Part shown: positions 53,483-62,865 of the stretch, piece after piece | Numbering within the stretch: the stretch's first letter is position 1 | Layout: each line of letters begins with the position of its first letter | Source of the DNA: Macellibacteroides fermentans | GTDB taxonomy: Bacteria > Bacteroidota > Bacteroidia > Bacteroidales > Tannerellaceae | Reading direction: 5' to 3' | Assembly: GCF_013409575.1 (NCBI RefSeq) | Contig: NZ_JACCCY010000001.1 | Location: forward strand, 1,140,209-1,204,208 | DNA length: 64,000 nt | Notes under the pieces: generated by a model | Told to the model about the DNA's origin: nothing | Seen by the model: the letters and a program-made list of their open reading frames with translations, nothing else | Databases searched by the model: none | Position numbers and translations under genes: made by a program

Positions 53483-54223
53483 TTATTGAAGCTGTTTGAT
53501 ACGTACATCGATTGACTTATCGGAAGCCAGTCGTTTTTTCAATTGGGTAACATCCGTATCTCCGTAATGATAGGGATACAAAATTCGGGGGTTAATCATC
53601 CGGGCTGCATTTACGGCTTGTTCGATCGTCATTGTATAAGGTTGGTTAACCGGAATAAAAGCAATATCGATATCACCCAAGGTAGCCATTTCCGGAATAT
53701 CTTCCGTATCGCCGGCCACATAGATACGCATACCTCCAAGGGTTAAAATATATCCGTTGTCACGGTGTTTAGGATGATACATCTCTCTTCCGGGGGTTGT
53801 GTTATATGCTGGAACAGCCTCCAGGGTAAGGTAATCTGCAGGAGTAAGTTTATCTCCATTTTTCATGACAGATCCTTTATCCAGAATTTTAACAGAAGAC
53901 TCGTTGGCTATCAACACCGTACCCTCCTTCACTGTCTGATCAACCGCTTTTTTATCCAGATGATCACCGTGTTCGTGGGTGATAAGAAGTATGTCGGCCT
54001 TAGGTAGTTTTGAATAATCGGCATAAGATGATACCGGATCAATTTGAATTACAGCATCCCTGTAGGTCAGCATAAGAGTTCCGTGCTTAATAAAGTGAAT
54101 TGACAACTCATACCCCTCTTTAGTCTTGAAAGAGTCCTTCTCGAATGGAGATGCCTGAATCCATGTTACACATAAAAGGCAACAAAGCAGCATATAAATT
54201 TTCCCACACATAATAACAGACAT
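53483..54223 (-). CDS. Exported metallo-beta-lactamase-fold hydrolase
   Basis: This 246-residue protein has an N-terminal signal peptide (MLLCCLLCVTWIQA) and an UlaG/YtnP-like metallo-beta-lactamase fold with HEHGDH (H83, H85, D87, H88). Further metal-ligand candidates are YVAGDTED and YPYHYGDTD. It should be a periplasmic zinc-dependent hydrolase, perhaps of a lactone or phosphodiester. It lies 44 bases upstream of the ROK gene on the same strand, but whether it takes part in sialate use is not clear. No substrate can be named. Confidence 0.82.
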   Translation of the reverse strand: MSVIMCGKIYMLLCCLLCVTWIQASPFEKDSFKTKEGYELSIHFIKHGTLMLTYRDAVIQIDPVSSYADYSKLPKADILLITHEHGDHLDKKAVDQTVKEGTVLIANESSVKILDKGSVMKNGDKLTPADYLTLEAVPAYNTTPGREMYHPKHRDNGYILTLGGMRIYVAGDTEDIPEMATLGDIDIAFIPVNQPYTMTIEQAVNAARMINPRILYPYHYGDTDVTQLKKRLASDKSIDVRIKQLQ

Positions 54224-54255
54224 TTGGTTTGTATATAACTAGAGAGACTTTCCAA

Positions 54256-54263
54256 CAAAGATA
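54256..54263 (-). promoter_or_regulatory. Candidate -7 box of the MBL-fold gene
   Basis: TATCTTTG on the minus strand matches TAnnTTTG, about 33 bases before the start codon. A TTTG lies 21 bases upstream, slightly longer than ideal. Confidence 0.45.
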
Positions 54264-54317
54264 TATAATTAACCATTAATTATACAAAAGAATCAAGAAA
54301 AACCTCAAATAATTAAA

Positions 54318-54325
54318 TACTTTTG
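54318..54325 (+). promoter_or_regulatory. Candidate -7 box of the AraC-type gene
   Basis: TACTTTTG matches TAnnTTTG and lies about 54 bases before the ATG. With the minus-strand box at 54256 it forms a divergent promoter pair. Confidence 0.45.
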
Positions 54326-54378
54326 TATATATTACCGGTCAAAATGTAATTATTTTAAGTTTATTAATCAACTGTAAT

Positions 54379-55215
54379 ATGGAAAGATTGTTCAACATCA
54401 GTCCGTTTTCTGCCAGTCTGGAGAAGCAATTACCCGACTTTTTATCTGAGCCGCACGCTCACGACATGGAAGAGCTTGTAATCTGCCTGCAGGGAAAGAT
54501 TGAACATTTTATAAATTTTAAATCCACCATCTACAACGCACCGCTTATCAGCTACGTAACCAAAGGGAAAAGTCACCGTATTACATTTTTGCACGACAAC
54601 GAGTTAAATTATCCGCAAGGTTGGATCTTCCGCTTTAAAAGCGAATTTATTCCGGAATCGCGCTTCCAGCTGTATGCCGGTTACCACGAATATGCCACCA
54701 TTGAGCTGGCCGAAAACAAACACTTCACTCAAATAATTAAACTTTGTGAAATCATGTACGAAATTGCAAGTCAGGAAGTACCGGACTATGCCATACTTCG
54801 CAGCCTGCTTAGCTCACTCTTTATCATGATTGAGTCCGAACGGAAGAAATCTGCCTCAATGAAAATGGACCAGCCCTGTTCGCAGCATATCACATTCCGT
54901 ACATTTCTGCAGATTCTAGAAGATAATTTCCGTCGGGATGTAAATGTTGACTTCTACGCAGAAAAATTAAACATGTCGTCGCGCAATCTTAATATTATAT
55001 GTCAGAATATCCTTCAAAAAAGTGTATCCGAAATAATCGAGACCCGAAAGCTTACAGAAGCAAAAGAGCTATTGATGAATAGTGAAAAAACGATTGCAGA
55101 GATTGGCTTCGAGCTAGGTTATAATGAGAAATCCTATTTCTCGAATGTATTCAAAAAGAAGGCCGGAGTAACGCCCAGCGAGTTCAGAAATGAAATGAGC
55201 AAGCTTATTTCCTGA
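54379..55215 (+). CDS. AraC family transcriptional regulator
   Basis: This 278-residue protein has an N-terminal cupin-like sensing region (PHAHDMEELVICLQGKIEHF) and a C-terminal AraC domain with two helix-turn-helix units: VDFYAEKLNMSSRNLNIICQNIL and TIAEIGFELGYNEKSYFSNVFKKKAGVTPSEFR. The gene diverges from the MBL-fold gene and precedes the YceI and dioxygenase genes. It may control either side. The ligand is not predictable. Confidence 0.9.
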   Translation: MERLFNISPFSASLEKQLPDFLSEPHAHDMEELVICLQGKIEHFINFKSTIYNAPLISYVTKGKSHRITFLHDNELNYPQGWIFRFKSEFIPESRFQLYAGYHEYATIELAENKHFTQIIKLCEIMYEIASQEVPDYAILRSLLSSLFIMIESERKKSASMKMDQPCSQHITFRTFLQILEDNFRRDVNVDFYAEKLNMSSRNLNIICQNILQKSVSEIIETRKLTEAKELLMNSEKTIAEIGFELGYNEKSYFSNVFKKKAGVTPSEFRNEMSKLIS

Positions 55216-55310
55216 ATTTACAACACATTTTCCGAAAACTATTACCCACCCCCCTGTTAAATAGCCGAACTTTGCAGCATCAAATAAATTAAAAACCAAA
55301 AAGAAGTAAA

Positions 55311-55964
55311 ATGAAAGCTTATTATTTATTAGCAGCAGTGGCTCTGTTTATCGCCACATCATGTTCAAGCAAGTCGGGTAACAAAGTGGATGCATCAGAT
55401 GCAAAAGAAGCAACGGCAAATGTTGGCAGTCAAAAATTAGTTGTAGATACATTAGCCTCGACAGTGGCCTGGAAAGGTTACAAACCCGGAGGAAGTCATC
55501 ACGGAACATTAGGCATCAAACAAGGAGAATTATCGGTTGAAAACGGCGAACTGGTATCCGGAACATTTACCCTTGACATGAATAAGATTTTATGTGAAGA
55601 CCTGACCGATGCAAAGATGAACGAACAACTGGTAGGTCACCTTAAGAGTGCTGATTTCTTTGATGTTGCTAAATATCCAGAGGGTAAGTTTACGATTACA
55701 ACAGTTGAAAAACTAAATGACGGTGTCAATTCTCATAGAATCAGTGGCAATCTTGAATTAAAAGGTGTATCAAAAAACATCACTTTCGATGCGAATGTTA
55801 CCAACGAAGGTACAAGCTACAAGGCTACCACGGCTACTTTTACAATTGACCGTACCCAATGGGGCGTTAATTACGGATCCAAAAATATCTTTAAAGATCT
55901 GAAAGATTCATTCATCAATGATGATATGGAAGTTACCATTACAATAGTCGCTAATGCCGAATAA
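55311..55964 (+). CDS. YceI family lipoprotein
   Basis: This 217-residue protein begins with a lipoprotein signal (LLAAVALFIATSCSSK) and carries a YceI domain from about residue 45: VDTLASTVAWKGYKPGGSHHGTLG, then SADFFDVAKYPEGKFTIT, then the closing QWGVNYGS. YceI proteins are lipocalin-like and bind long isoprenoid or fatty-acid chains such as polyprenyl quinones. A role in envelope stress or isoprenoid handling is the general expectation. It is 95 bases after the AraC gene and 45 bases before the dioxygenase gene, so it may be in a transcript with the latter. Confidence 0.88.
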   Translation: MKAYYLLAAVALFIATSCSSKSGNKVDASDAKEATANVGSQKLVVDTLASTVAWKGYKPGGSHHGTLGIKQGELSVENGELVSGTFTLDMNKILCEDLTDAKMNEQLVGHLKSADFFDVAKYPEGKFTITTVEKLNDGVNSHRISGNLELKGVSKNITFDANVTNEGTSYKATTATFTIDRTQWGVNYGSKNIFKDLKDSFINDDMEVTITIVANAE

Positions 55965-56009
55965 TTTTCGAACCAGCGCAGAATTAAGAAACTGCAAAAC
56001 AGAACAATC

Positions 56010-56852
56010 ATGATTACGCTTGATAGTTTACAATCGGATTTCAATAAAATAAAAAGCACAGAGCAAATGCCTGTGCTTTTTATTGGTCACGGTAGCCCGA
56101 TGAATGCCATAGAACTAAATGAATTTTCTCAACAATGGAGCATTCTGGGGAAGAATCTTCCGCAACCTTCGGCCATCTTGTGTATATCCGCCCACTGGGA
56201 GACCAGAGGAACACAGGTAACGGCAATGAAGCGTCCGGACACGATACACGATTTCGGCGGATTTCCTCAGGCACTATTTGATGTAAACTATCCTGCCAAC
56301 GGCTCTCCGGAACTGGCCGCACAAATTGCTCACGAATTTCAGAATAAAAAAGTAGGACTTAACATGGACTGGGGGATCGATCATGGATGCTGGAGTATTC
56401 TGGTGCATCTGTACCCCGAGGCCAACATTCCGGTATTGCAATTAAGTCTGGATTACACCATGGGGGCTGAAGCCCATTTTAAACTGGCTGAGGAATTGGC
56501 ATTCCTCAGAAACAAAGGCGTATTGATAATCGGGAGCGGCAACATTATCCATAACCTGCGGCAAGTAAGGTTCGGCAGGTCTTTCGGGTTAGAGGATTAT
56601 GGATACGATTGGGCCATTGAGATGACAGACATCATCAAAAATAAAATTCTTCTGGAAGATTACGATGCCTTGATAAATTACGAAAAACTAAGTAACGCAT
56701 CCCGGCTGGCAATACCCACAACCGATCATTACTATCCGCTGCTTTACGCATTGGCATTGCGTGGAAACAAAGATAATGTGACATTCTTCAACGATAAGAT
56801 ACTAGGCGGATCTATCGGCATGACCTCTCTTTTGATTGATTCGCAGCAGTAA
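56010..56852 (+). CDS. ygiD: DOPA-4,5-dioxygenase-like extradiol dioxygenase (YgiD family)
   Basis: This 280-residue protein belongs to the LigB-type class III extradiol dioxygenases, YgiD branch. Signature residues are GHGSPMNAIE (metal His in FIGHGSPM), CISAHWETRG, the DHGCWSILVHLYP region and GSGNIIHNLRQV. The metal is iron or zinc. Plant and bacterial homologues open the ring of DOPA; the natural bacterial substrate is not known, and in an anaerobe oxygen-dependent action would be limited to traces. The chosen start is the first ATG; a shorter start at MPVLFIGHG is also possible and would match some homologues. Confidence 0.83.
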   Translation: MITLDSLQSDFNKIKSTEQMPVLFIGHGSPMNAIELNEFSQQWSILGKNLPQPSAILCISAHWETRGTQVTAMKRPDTIHDFGGFPQALFDVNYPANGSPELAAQIAHEFQNKKVGLNMDWGIDHGCWSILVHLYPEANIPVLQLSLDYTMGAEAHFKLAEELAFLRNKGVLIIGSGNIIHNLRQVRFGRSFGLEDYGYDWAIEMTDIIKNKILLEDYDALINYEKLSNASRLAIPTTDHYYPLLYALALRGNKDNVTFFNDKILGGSIGMTSLLIDSQQ

Positions 56853-56863
56853 AACAACCTATT

Positions 56864-56912
56864 TGTTCCCTATTGCGCATTCTGGTGACACCAGGATGCG
56901 CAATAGGGAACA
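56864..56912. repeat. Long near-perfect inverted repeat after ygiD
   Basis: A 22-base arm (56864-56885) pairs with 56891-56912 with one wobble and a 5-base loop. The stem core is CCCTATTGCGCAT. It begins 11 bases after the ygiD stop and has only weak T-richness after it. It may be a strong terminator or a folded mobile-element remnant. Confidence 0.7.
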
Positions 56913-56984
56913 TTAAAAATATAGCTCCTTTGGTTGGATAAAATTCTAAGGTACTTTCTACTTCAAAACTCATTAGAAATGATT

Positions 56985-57004
56985 CAAAAAGTATATACTT
57001 TTTG
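56985..57004. repeat. Perfect 20-base palindrome
   Basis: CAAAAAGTAT followed directly by its reverse complement forms a self-complementary 20-base site, which could bind a dimeric protein. Confidence 0.45.
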
Positions 57005-57022
57005 GTTAAAAAGTACCGACAA

Positions 57023-57106
57023 TTTTTCCCTTAAGTATAATTTATTTTTGACTTAAGTAAAATAAAAATTTCACTTAAGGGAAAAATAAACTTCCCTTAA
57101 GTGAAA
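57023..57106. repeat. CTTAAG repeat cluster with alternative hairpins
   Basis: Four sites contain CTTAAG. The segment 57069-57083 forms a perfect 15-base-pair stem with 57092-57106. A part of it (57073-57086) is also a perfect 14-base complement of 57023-57036. The two pairings exclude each other. The stretch lies between converging genes and codes for nothing recognisable. Confidence 0.6.
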
Positions 57107-57247
57107 ATTATTGGCTCCACATCGCCTTGACTTTTACTAAATTAAGTAGACACTTTTTGATTCTTTAAACTGAGAAACCAGACATATCAGAGATGATTCT
57201 ACTGAAAGTCTAGACACTTTCACAAAATCCATCCTAAAGGACCCGAC
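57107..57247. other. Remaining intergenic stretch with a short inverted repeat
   Basis: The 140 bases before the proline dehydrogenase stop contain a short inverted repeat (TGAAAGT ... ACTTTCA, about 57203-57222) around CTAGAC and nothing else I recognise. Confidence 0.35.
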
Positions 57248-58441
57248 TTATGAGGGATTAGCAACAGCAGATCGCTTTTGTTTACGTCTGTCCAACTCCC
57301 GTTCTATCATCCGAAGTTCTCTACCAGTCTGTCCGGCCATAGAGGTATTTTCCTCTGCACGACGTATCAGGTAGGGCAACACTTTTTTTACAGGAGCATA
57401 AGGCACATACTTGGCTACACAGTAACCGGCATTGGCCAGGTTAAACGAAATATTATCGCTCATTCCATACAGCTGGGCAAAAAAGATACGTGTATCGTTT
57501 GGTTGTATCCCCTTTTTAGCCATCAGCTCGGCCAGATATAAATTACTGTATTCATTGTGCGTACCGCTAAACAGTTCCATACAATCGATATGGTCCACAA
57601 CAAAAGCAAGACCTGCGTTGTAGTTATCGTCGGTAGCCTGCTTGTCTTTGCAGATTGGATCCGGATATCCCATCTCGCTGGCCCTGGCTCGTTCGGCTTC
57701 CATGTAGGCACCGCGTACAAATTTAATTCCGGCTATGTAATTATATTTCCGGCTGTCGTCCCATATCTTCTGCAAATAGGGCATCCGATCGTGACGATAC
57801 ATCTGCAATGTAGCAAATACAATGGCGCGTTTGCTATTAAACAAACGCATCGCCTCTTCCGTTAGCCGGTCGATAGCATCCTGAAAACAATAATCTTCGG
57901 CATCCACCAGAATACGTACATCGTTTTTGTAAGCACGTTCGCATAAAGACATAAAGCGTTTCCTGAATCTGGCAAACTCTTTCGCCTCAGCAGCCGTAAG
58001 AGTCTCCGGCTTTTCGGAAGCTTTGGCAAGAAGTTCATCAGTAACCATAGCCGAAGGTTTAAAAACCGTATAGGCGATGGTAGGATTGTTCCGGGCAAAA
58101 TCGATGGAACGAAGTGTCTCTTCGTAACTATACCGGATATCCTGTTCACTTTGTCCGCCCTCGGCAGAATAATCCAGAATAGATTTTACATTGAACTTTT
58201 GGAGCTGCTCCATAGAGCGTGTACAGTCTTTCAGGGTTTCTCCCCCCACAAACTGTTTGAACAAGGTAGGCTTTACTGCCCAGGCCACCGGGAAATTGAT
58301 TCCCAGGGCCAGTTGAGCAAGACCTTTGCCACACTTTACAATAAACGGTTGTTTTATGGCACGAAACAAGCAGTCGGCATTCCGTAAATCGGCATCCGAT
58401 TTATGCGAAAAGGCAATTTCAGTATTAGAAAAGTCAAGCAT
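57248..58441 (-). CDS. putA: Proline dehydrogenase
   Basis: This 397-residue protein is a monofunctional proline dehydrogenase (PRODH) with the FAD-binding TIM barrel. Family segments include LVDAEDYCFQDAID, FATLQMYRHDRMPYL, GIKFVRGAYMEAERARA and the C-terminal PYLIRRAEENTSMAG, where arginines bind the proline carboxylate. It oxidises proline to 1-pyrroline-5-carboxylate and passes electrons to quinone. It is encoded 27 bases after the P5C dehydrogenase gene, so the two steps are separate enzymes in one operon. A long hairpin-rich intergenic region follows the stop. Confidence 0.93.
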   Translation of the reverse strand: MLDFSNTEIAFSHKSDADLRNADCLFRAIKQPFIVKCGKGLAQLALGINFPVAWAVKPTLFKQFVGGETLKDCTRSMEQLQKFNVKSILDYSAEGGQSEQDIRYSYEETLRSIDFARNNPTIAYTVFKPSAMVTDELLAKASEKPETLTAAEAKEFARFRKRFMSLCERAYKNDVRILVDAEDYCFQDAIDRLTEEAMRLFNSKRAIVFATLQMYRHDRMPYLQKIWDDSRKYNYIAGIKFVRGAYMEAERARASEMGYPDPICKDKQATDDNYNAGLAFVVDHIDCMELFSGTHNEYSNLYLAELMAKKGIQPNDTRIFFAQLYGMSDNISFNLANAGYCVAKYVPYAPVKKVLPYLIRRAEENTSMAGQTGRELRMIERELDRRKQKRSAVANPS

Positions 58442-58468
58442 GTTATTAGATTTTAAGATCGGTCGTTT

Positions 58469-60100
58469 TTATTTTTCGCCAAGAAACGGATAACCGTAAT
58501 GCGTTGGCGAAACATAGGTCTCCTTGATGGTACGCGGGTTGGTCCACCGAACCAGGTTCAATGGTCCGCCGGCTTTGTCGTTTGTACCCGAAGCTCTTGA
58601 TCCCCCAAACGGTTGTTGTGCAATTACTGCACCTGTAGGTTTGTCGTTTATATAGAAATTGCCTGCAGAATAACGGAGCAATTTAAAGGCTTTATCGATT
58701 GCGTAGCGGTCGCGGGCAAAGATAGATCCGGTAAGGCCGTACGGTGAAGTTCTGTCGCAGAGCGCCAAAGTCTCCTCGTATTGACTTTCATCGTAAACAT
58801 AGATAGTGATAACCGGACCAAAAATCTCTTCCGTCATTGTTTTAAAGGTAGGATCGGTTGTTACAATCACAGTAGGTTCGATGTAATATCCTTCGGTTTT
58901 ATCTCCGTTACCTCCAAAAAGAACGGTGGCATCGGGCGATTGTTTGGCGTAGTTGATGTAATCCATGATATTGTCGAAAGAGGCCTCGTCGATAACCGCA
59001 TTTACAAAGTTGGTGAAATCGGTTACATCTCCCATCCGGATGGATTGAAGCATCGCACCTACCCGCTCTTTCACGTTTGCCCATAGGCAAGAAGGAATAT
59101 AGGCACGCGACGCTGCAGAACATTTCTGTCCCTGATATTCGAAAGCACCGCGCACAATGGCTGTTGCCACATCTTCGGCGGGGGCGGAAGCATGTACAAA
59201 GATAAAGTTCTTTCCTCCGGTTTCGCCTACAATGCGGGGATAAGATTTATAGGTTCCAAGATTCTCTCCGATAGCACGCCAAAGGGTGTTGAAGGTTCCG
59301 GTAGAGCCGGTAAAGTGGAATCCGGCTAAATCGGGACTCTGGGTTACAACCTTCCCTATTACGCTACCCTGACCGGGAATAAAATTTACCACACCGTCGG
59401 GTAATCCGGCTTCGTGGAAGATTTTCATCAAAATATAGTTGGAATATATGGCGGTTGTAGATGGTTTCCAGACCGCGGTATTACCCATCATGGCCGGAGC
59501 CAGGTTGAGGTTGGAGGCTATAGAGGTAAAATTGAACGGAGTGAGCGTGAAAACAAAACCTTCGAGGGCCCGGTATTCCATACGGTTAAGAATACCTGTA
59601 TCCGAGTAAGGCTGATCGGCATAAATCTGTCCGGCATAGAAAGCGCTGAATCGTAAAAAATCGATCAGCTCGCAAGGTGCATCGATCTCGGCCTGCATCG
59701 GATTTTTACTTTGGCCCAACATCACCGAGGCATTCACGGCGTACCGGTACTTGGTAGAAATAAGTTCGGCAATGCGCATCATAACCGAAGCTCTCTCCAC
59801 CCAGGGCAGATCCGACCATTCCTTCTGCGCTTTTACGGCTGCATCGATAGCCATTTGCACCTCTTTAGGACCGGCTTTATGATACGTAGCCAATACATGT
59901 TTATGATTATGAGGCATCACCACCTTGCCGGTATCTCCGGTCCGGATCTCTTTACCTCCGATGATAAGGGGAATGTCCCATTGTTCGGATGAAAGCTGAC
60001 CGAGCATCTGTTTCAGGGCAATTTTTTCGGCTGTGCCGGGAGCATAACTTTTTACAGGTTCATTGATCGGTTTGGCAAATCTGAAAATAGCATTATCCAT
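58469..60100 (-). CDS. pruA: 1-Pyrroline-5-carboxylate dehydrogenase
   Basis: I start the gene at the ATG at 60100 (MDNAIFRFAKPINEPVKSYAPG), which matches the usual N-terminus; the upstream extension to 60214 has no family similarity. The 543-residue protein is an aldehyde dehydrogenase with the catalytic Glu in VGETGGKNFIF and the catalytic Cys in YQGQKCSAASR. It also has the FHFTGSTGTFN NAD-binding loop, all typical of P5CDH group 1. It oxidises glutamate semialdehyde to glutamate with NAD. The proline dehydrogenase gene follows, and GdhA elsewhere in the window could further use the glutamate. Confidence 0.94.
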   Translation of the reverse strand: MDNAIFRFAKPINEPVKSYAPGTAEKIALKQMLGQLSSEQWDIPLIIGGKEIRTGDTGKVVMPHNHKHVLATYHKAGPKEVQMAIDAAVKAQKEWSDLPWVERASVMMRIAELISTKYRYAVNASVMLGQSKNPMQAEIDAPCELIDFLRFSAFYAGQIYADQPYSDTGILNRMEYRALEGFVFTLTPFNFTSIASNLNLAPAMMGNTAVWKPSTTAIYSNYILMKIFHEAGLPDGVVNFIPGQGSVIGKVVTQSPDLAGFHFTGSTGTFNTLWRAIGENLGTYKSYPRIVGETGGKNFIFVHASAPAEDVATAIVRGAFEYQGQKCSAASRAYIPSCLWANVKERVGAMLQSIRMGDVTDFTNFVNAVIDEASFDNIMDYINYAKQSPDATVLFGGNGDKTEGYYIEPTVIVTTDPTFKTMTEEIFGPVITIYVYDESQYEETLALCDRTSPYGLTGSIFARDRYAIDKAFKLLRYSAGNFYINDKPTGAVIAQQPFGGSRASGTNDKAGGPLNLVRWTNPRTIKETYVSPTHYGYPFLGEK

Positions 60101-60173
60101 TGTAAAAGATTTTTTGAGGTTACATAATGTCGTAAACTTAGCAAAATAATCTGAAACACAATGGAGATGGCAT

Positions 60174-60224
60174 CTAAAAAAAATCGTCCGAAGGGAATAT
60201 TTCTGCATTACCACTCCGGACGAT
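60174..60224 (-). terminator. Terminator after the flavodoxin gene
   Basis: On the minus strand ATCGTCCG pairs with CGGACGAT (arms 60217-60224 and 60183-60190) over a 26-base loop, followed by a run of T. It lies about eight bases after the flavodoxin stop. Confidence 0.65.
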
Positions 60225-60231
60225 CTTATCC

Positions 60232-60738
60232 TTAATTAAACTCTTTTCTGAGTTGTTCCACCCAATCCTTTATACGTTGATGGGTTTGACTGGACTGATT
60301 CTCTATATCAATGGCCAATCCGAGGAATTGTCCGTCCCTCAACGCCCGCGACTGTTCAAAAAGATATCCTTCGGTGGATGTTTTTCCTACCAGTGTAGCT
60401 CCGGAAGAAACCATAAAATCTGCCAGAATACCAATCCCATCCACAAAGTTTTCGGGATAATTTACCTGATCTCCCAGTCCGAATACGGCAACTTTCTTCC
60501 CCTTCAATACCAGCGAATCAAGTTCGGGCACCAGTTCATCCCAGTAGGAAGGCAATTCGCCGTCGAACCAGGTGGCAGCTCCCACAATCAGGTTGTCGTA
60601 TTGCTCGAACTCCTTTCCGGCGGCACTTTCAACAGATACCACATCGATCTCCGCATCTCCGAATGCCTCTTTAATCTCTTTGGCAACCAAAGCGGTCTTA
60701 ACCGTATTGGTTCCATAAAACATTCCTATTTTCTTCAT
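60232..60738 (-). CDS. fldA: Flavodoxin
   Basis: This 168-residue long-chain flavodoxin has the FMN phosphate loop FYGTNTVKTA at the N-terminus, the 60s-loop GAATWFDGELPSYWD with a Trp, and the FGLGDQVNYPENF loop near residue 98. It carries electrons at low potential, for example to radical-SAM activases and other anaerobic reductive steps. It lies 53 bases after the E1 gene on the same strand, and might share its transcript, but it ends with its own terminator. Confidence 0.94.
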   Translation of the reverse strand: MKKIGMFYGTNTVKTALVAKEIKEAFGDAEIDVVSVESAAGKEFEQYDNLIVGAATWFDGELPSYWDELVPELDSLVLKGKKVAVFGLGDQVNYPENFVDGIGILADFMVSSGATLVGKTSTEGYLFEQSRALRDGQFLGLAIDIENQSSQTHQRIKDWVEQLRKEFN

Positions 60739-60791
60739 AATCTATCTTTTGTAGTCATTAATTACTTGTTGAACAAATATACTCAATGCTC

Positions 60792-62825
60792 TCAATAAGC
60801 CAGCAGATCGCTGGCAGCCTTGTATATACGGTCAGCATCGGGCAAAATTGCCTTTTCGAGAACAGGATGGAAACCAACCGGAGTAAAGACGGATCCAACG
60901 CGTTGAATCGGGGCATCCAGGTGTTGGAATAATTCGGTTCCGATGGTAGCAGCCAGCTCAGCTCCAAAGCCTGAGAAGACTTTATCTTCGTGAACGATCA
61001 GCACTTTGCTGGTTTTCTTTACGGATTCGAAAATTGTCTCCTTGTCCAGCGGTATCAACGATCGCAAATCGATCACCTCGCAATTGGCCACTTTATCGTT
61101 AGCCAGGCGTTCGGCAACCTTGAGACACAAATGAGTGGTATTACCATACGTGATAATTGTTAAATCGCTGCCGCTTCTGCGTATACGGGCTTTCCCGAAT
61201 GGTACTTCAAAATCATCGGGAACAACGCAGGCAGCATCCAATGAATTATACAGAGCCTTGGGTTCCAGAAATAGCGTAAAACCTTTAGATCGCATGCTGG
61301 TGCGGAGCAATCCGGCGGCATCATCGGCAAACGAAGGATATACGATACGGGCACCGGGCAAAGTAGACAAGGCTCCTTCCAGGTTCTGCGAATGGTAGAT
61401 ACCACCTCCGATATATCCTCCCGAAGCCAGACGTAAAGTTACATTCGGAACAAACTGTCCGTTACTCCGCCAGTAGTCGTGCGTACATTCTACATACTGT
61501 TCGATTGCCGGCCAGAAATAATCAGCAAATTCGGCTCCTTCAATCACAATACGTATTTTGGGATCGAAGCGGCTCATTCCGTTGGCTGTACCAACAATAA
61601 AATCTTCTGCAATCGGTGCGTTAAAGACCCGTGAGATCCCAAACTCCTGCTGCATCCCCTTGGTTACGTTAAAAACGCCTCCCTTTTCTTTGTTTGCAAC
61701 ATCCTGCCCCCATAAGAAAGTATCCGGATTGTAGCGGAATTCTGCTTTGAGGGTTTCGTTGATGGCAGTAACCAGATTTACCTTCTCGCCTTCTTTCTGA
61801 TGTGTGCCGTCCGGATATTTTTCCGCCTTGTATGGTTCCGGCATCACAAAATCAAATACGGTTGAAGGATCCGGATCCGGAGCGGCAATCGCCTTTTTAT
61901 GGGCAGCCGATAATTCCTTTTTAGATTCTTCCTGAATCTTGACCAACTCCTCTTCCGTAAAACGGTTGTAGCGAATCAGCAGACGATGAAATTTGTGCAA
62001 TGGATCGGCAGCTTTTACATACGAAAGCTCTTCTTCATCACGATAAAGTACATGCTTATCTGAGTTTGAGTGTGAACCGATACGTACACAGTTTGCATGC
62101 ACAATAACCGGACAATGGGTTCTTACTGCATATTCGTGAGCTTCGGTCATCGCATTCATTGAGTCGAAAACATCCTTTCCGTTGCAATAGATTATCTTCA
62201 GATTCTTGAATCCGGTAAAGTTGGCCGCCACCTTACGGTTGGCCGTCTGGTCTTTCTTTGGCACCGAAATACCATAACCATTGTCTTGTATTACAAATAT
62301 GACAGGGAGTTGCTCCTTGCTGGCACCGTTGATAGCCTCGTATACATACCCTTCGGAGGTAGAAGCCTCACCGTGGGAAGTAATCACCACTCCTTTGTGA
62401 CCGTAATACACCATTGCCCGTGCCACCCCAACGGCATGCAGATCATGATTACCGGTGGCCGAAGATACGTTTTGGATGTTCCATTCCGGTTTGGCAAAGT
62501 GGTTGGACATATGTCTTCCGCCACTGGCCGGGTCGGTCGCTTTGGATAAACCGTTCAGGATAATCTCCTCGGCTGTTAGGCCGGCAGATAAAACCGTAAG
62601 CATATCTCTGTAATAGGGGAACATGAAGTCCATATTTTTCCTGAACACCTGTCCCATTGCCAGCTGAATACCGTCATGTCCGGCATAAGGGGCATGGTAT
62701 GACCAGCCCAGCGACTGAAGTAAATAGGCCGGAGCCTTCTCGTCGATGGCCCGACCGAGCGTCATCAGGTGGAACCACTTCTTTAGCATTTCCTTATCGG
62801 TTGTTTTTATATCGAATTTATTCAT
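60792..62825 (-). CDS. 2-Oxoacid dehydrogenase E1, alpha and beta fused (branched-chain type)
   Basis: This 677-residue protein joins the E1 alpha and beta subunits in one chain. The alpha part (1-~330) has the thiamine diphosphate motif GEASTSEG...N (152-182) with PYYRDMLTVLSAG and GGRHMSNHF. The beta part (from ~345) has VNLVTAINETLKAEFRYNP, GGVFNVTKGMQ, FADYFWPAIEQY and the C-terminal transketolase domain ending in VHEDKVFSGFGAELAA. The fused form is common in Bacteroidetes and acts on branched-chain 2-oxo acids (or pyruvate). It gives acyl-CoA with E2 and E3, needed for branched fatty-acid primers. The E2 gene lies 40 bases upstream. Confidence 0.9.
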   Translation of the reverse strand: MNKFDIKTTDKEMLKKWFHLMTLGRAIDEKAPAYLLQSLGWSYHAPYAGHDGIQLAMGQVFRKNMDFMFPYYRDMLTVLSAGLTAEEIILNGLSKATDPASGGRHMSNHFAKPEWNIQNVSSATGNHDLHAVGVARAMVYYGHKGVVITSHGEASTSEGYVYEAINGASKEQLPVIFVIQDNGYGISVPKKDQTANRKVAANFTGFKNLKIIYCNGKDVFDSMNAMTEAHEYAVRTHCPVIVHANCVRIGSHSNSDKHVLYRDEEELSYVKAADPLHKFHRLLIRYNRFTEEELVKIQEESKKELSAAHKKAIAAPDPDPSTVFDFVMPEPYKAEKYPDGTHQKEGEKVNLVTAINETLKAEFRYNPDTFLWGQDVANKEKGGVFNVTKGMQQEFGISRVFNAPIAEDFIVGTANGMSRFDPKIRIVIEGAEFADYFWPAIEQYVECTHDYWRSNGQFVPNVTLRLASGGYIGGGIYHSQNLEGALSTLPGARIVYPSFADDAAGLLRTSMRSKGFTLFLEPKALYNSLDAACVVPDDFEVPFGKARIRRSGSDLTIITYGNTTHLCLKVAERLANDKVANCEVIDLRSLIPLDKETIFESVKKTSKVLIVHEDKVFSGFGAELAATIGTELFQHLDAPIQRVGSVFTPVGFHPVLEKAILPDADRIYKAASDLLAY

Positions 62826-62865
62826 CTTTATTTGTTTATTATTTTACCACAGTTTTATATTCGAA

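Noticed and set aside
60253..60798. 181-residue plus-strand frame over the flavodoxin
   Set aside because: Antisense to a full, motif-bearing flavodoxin.
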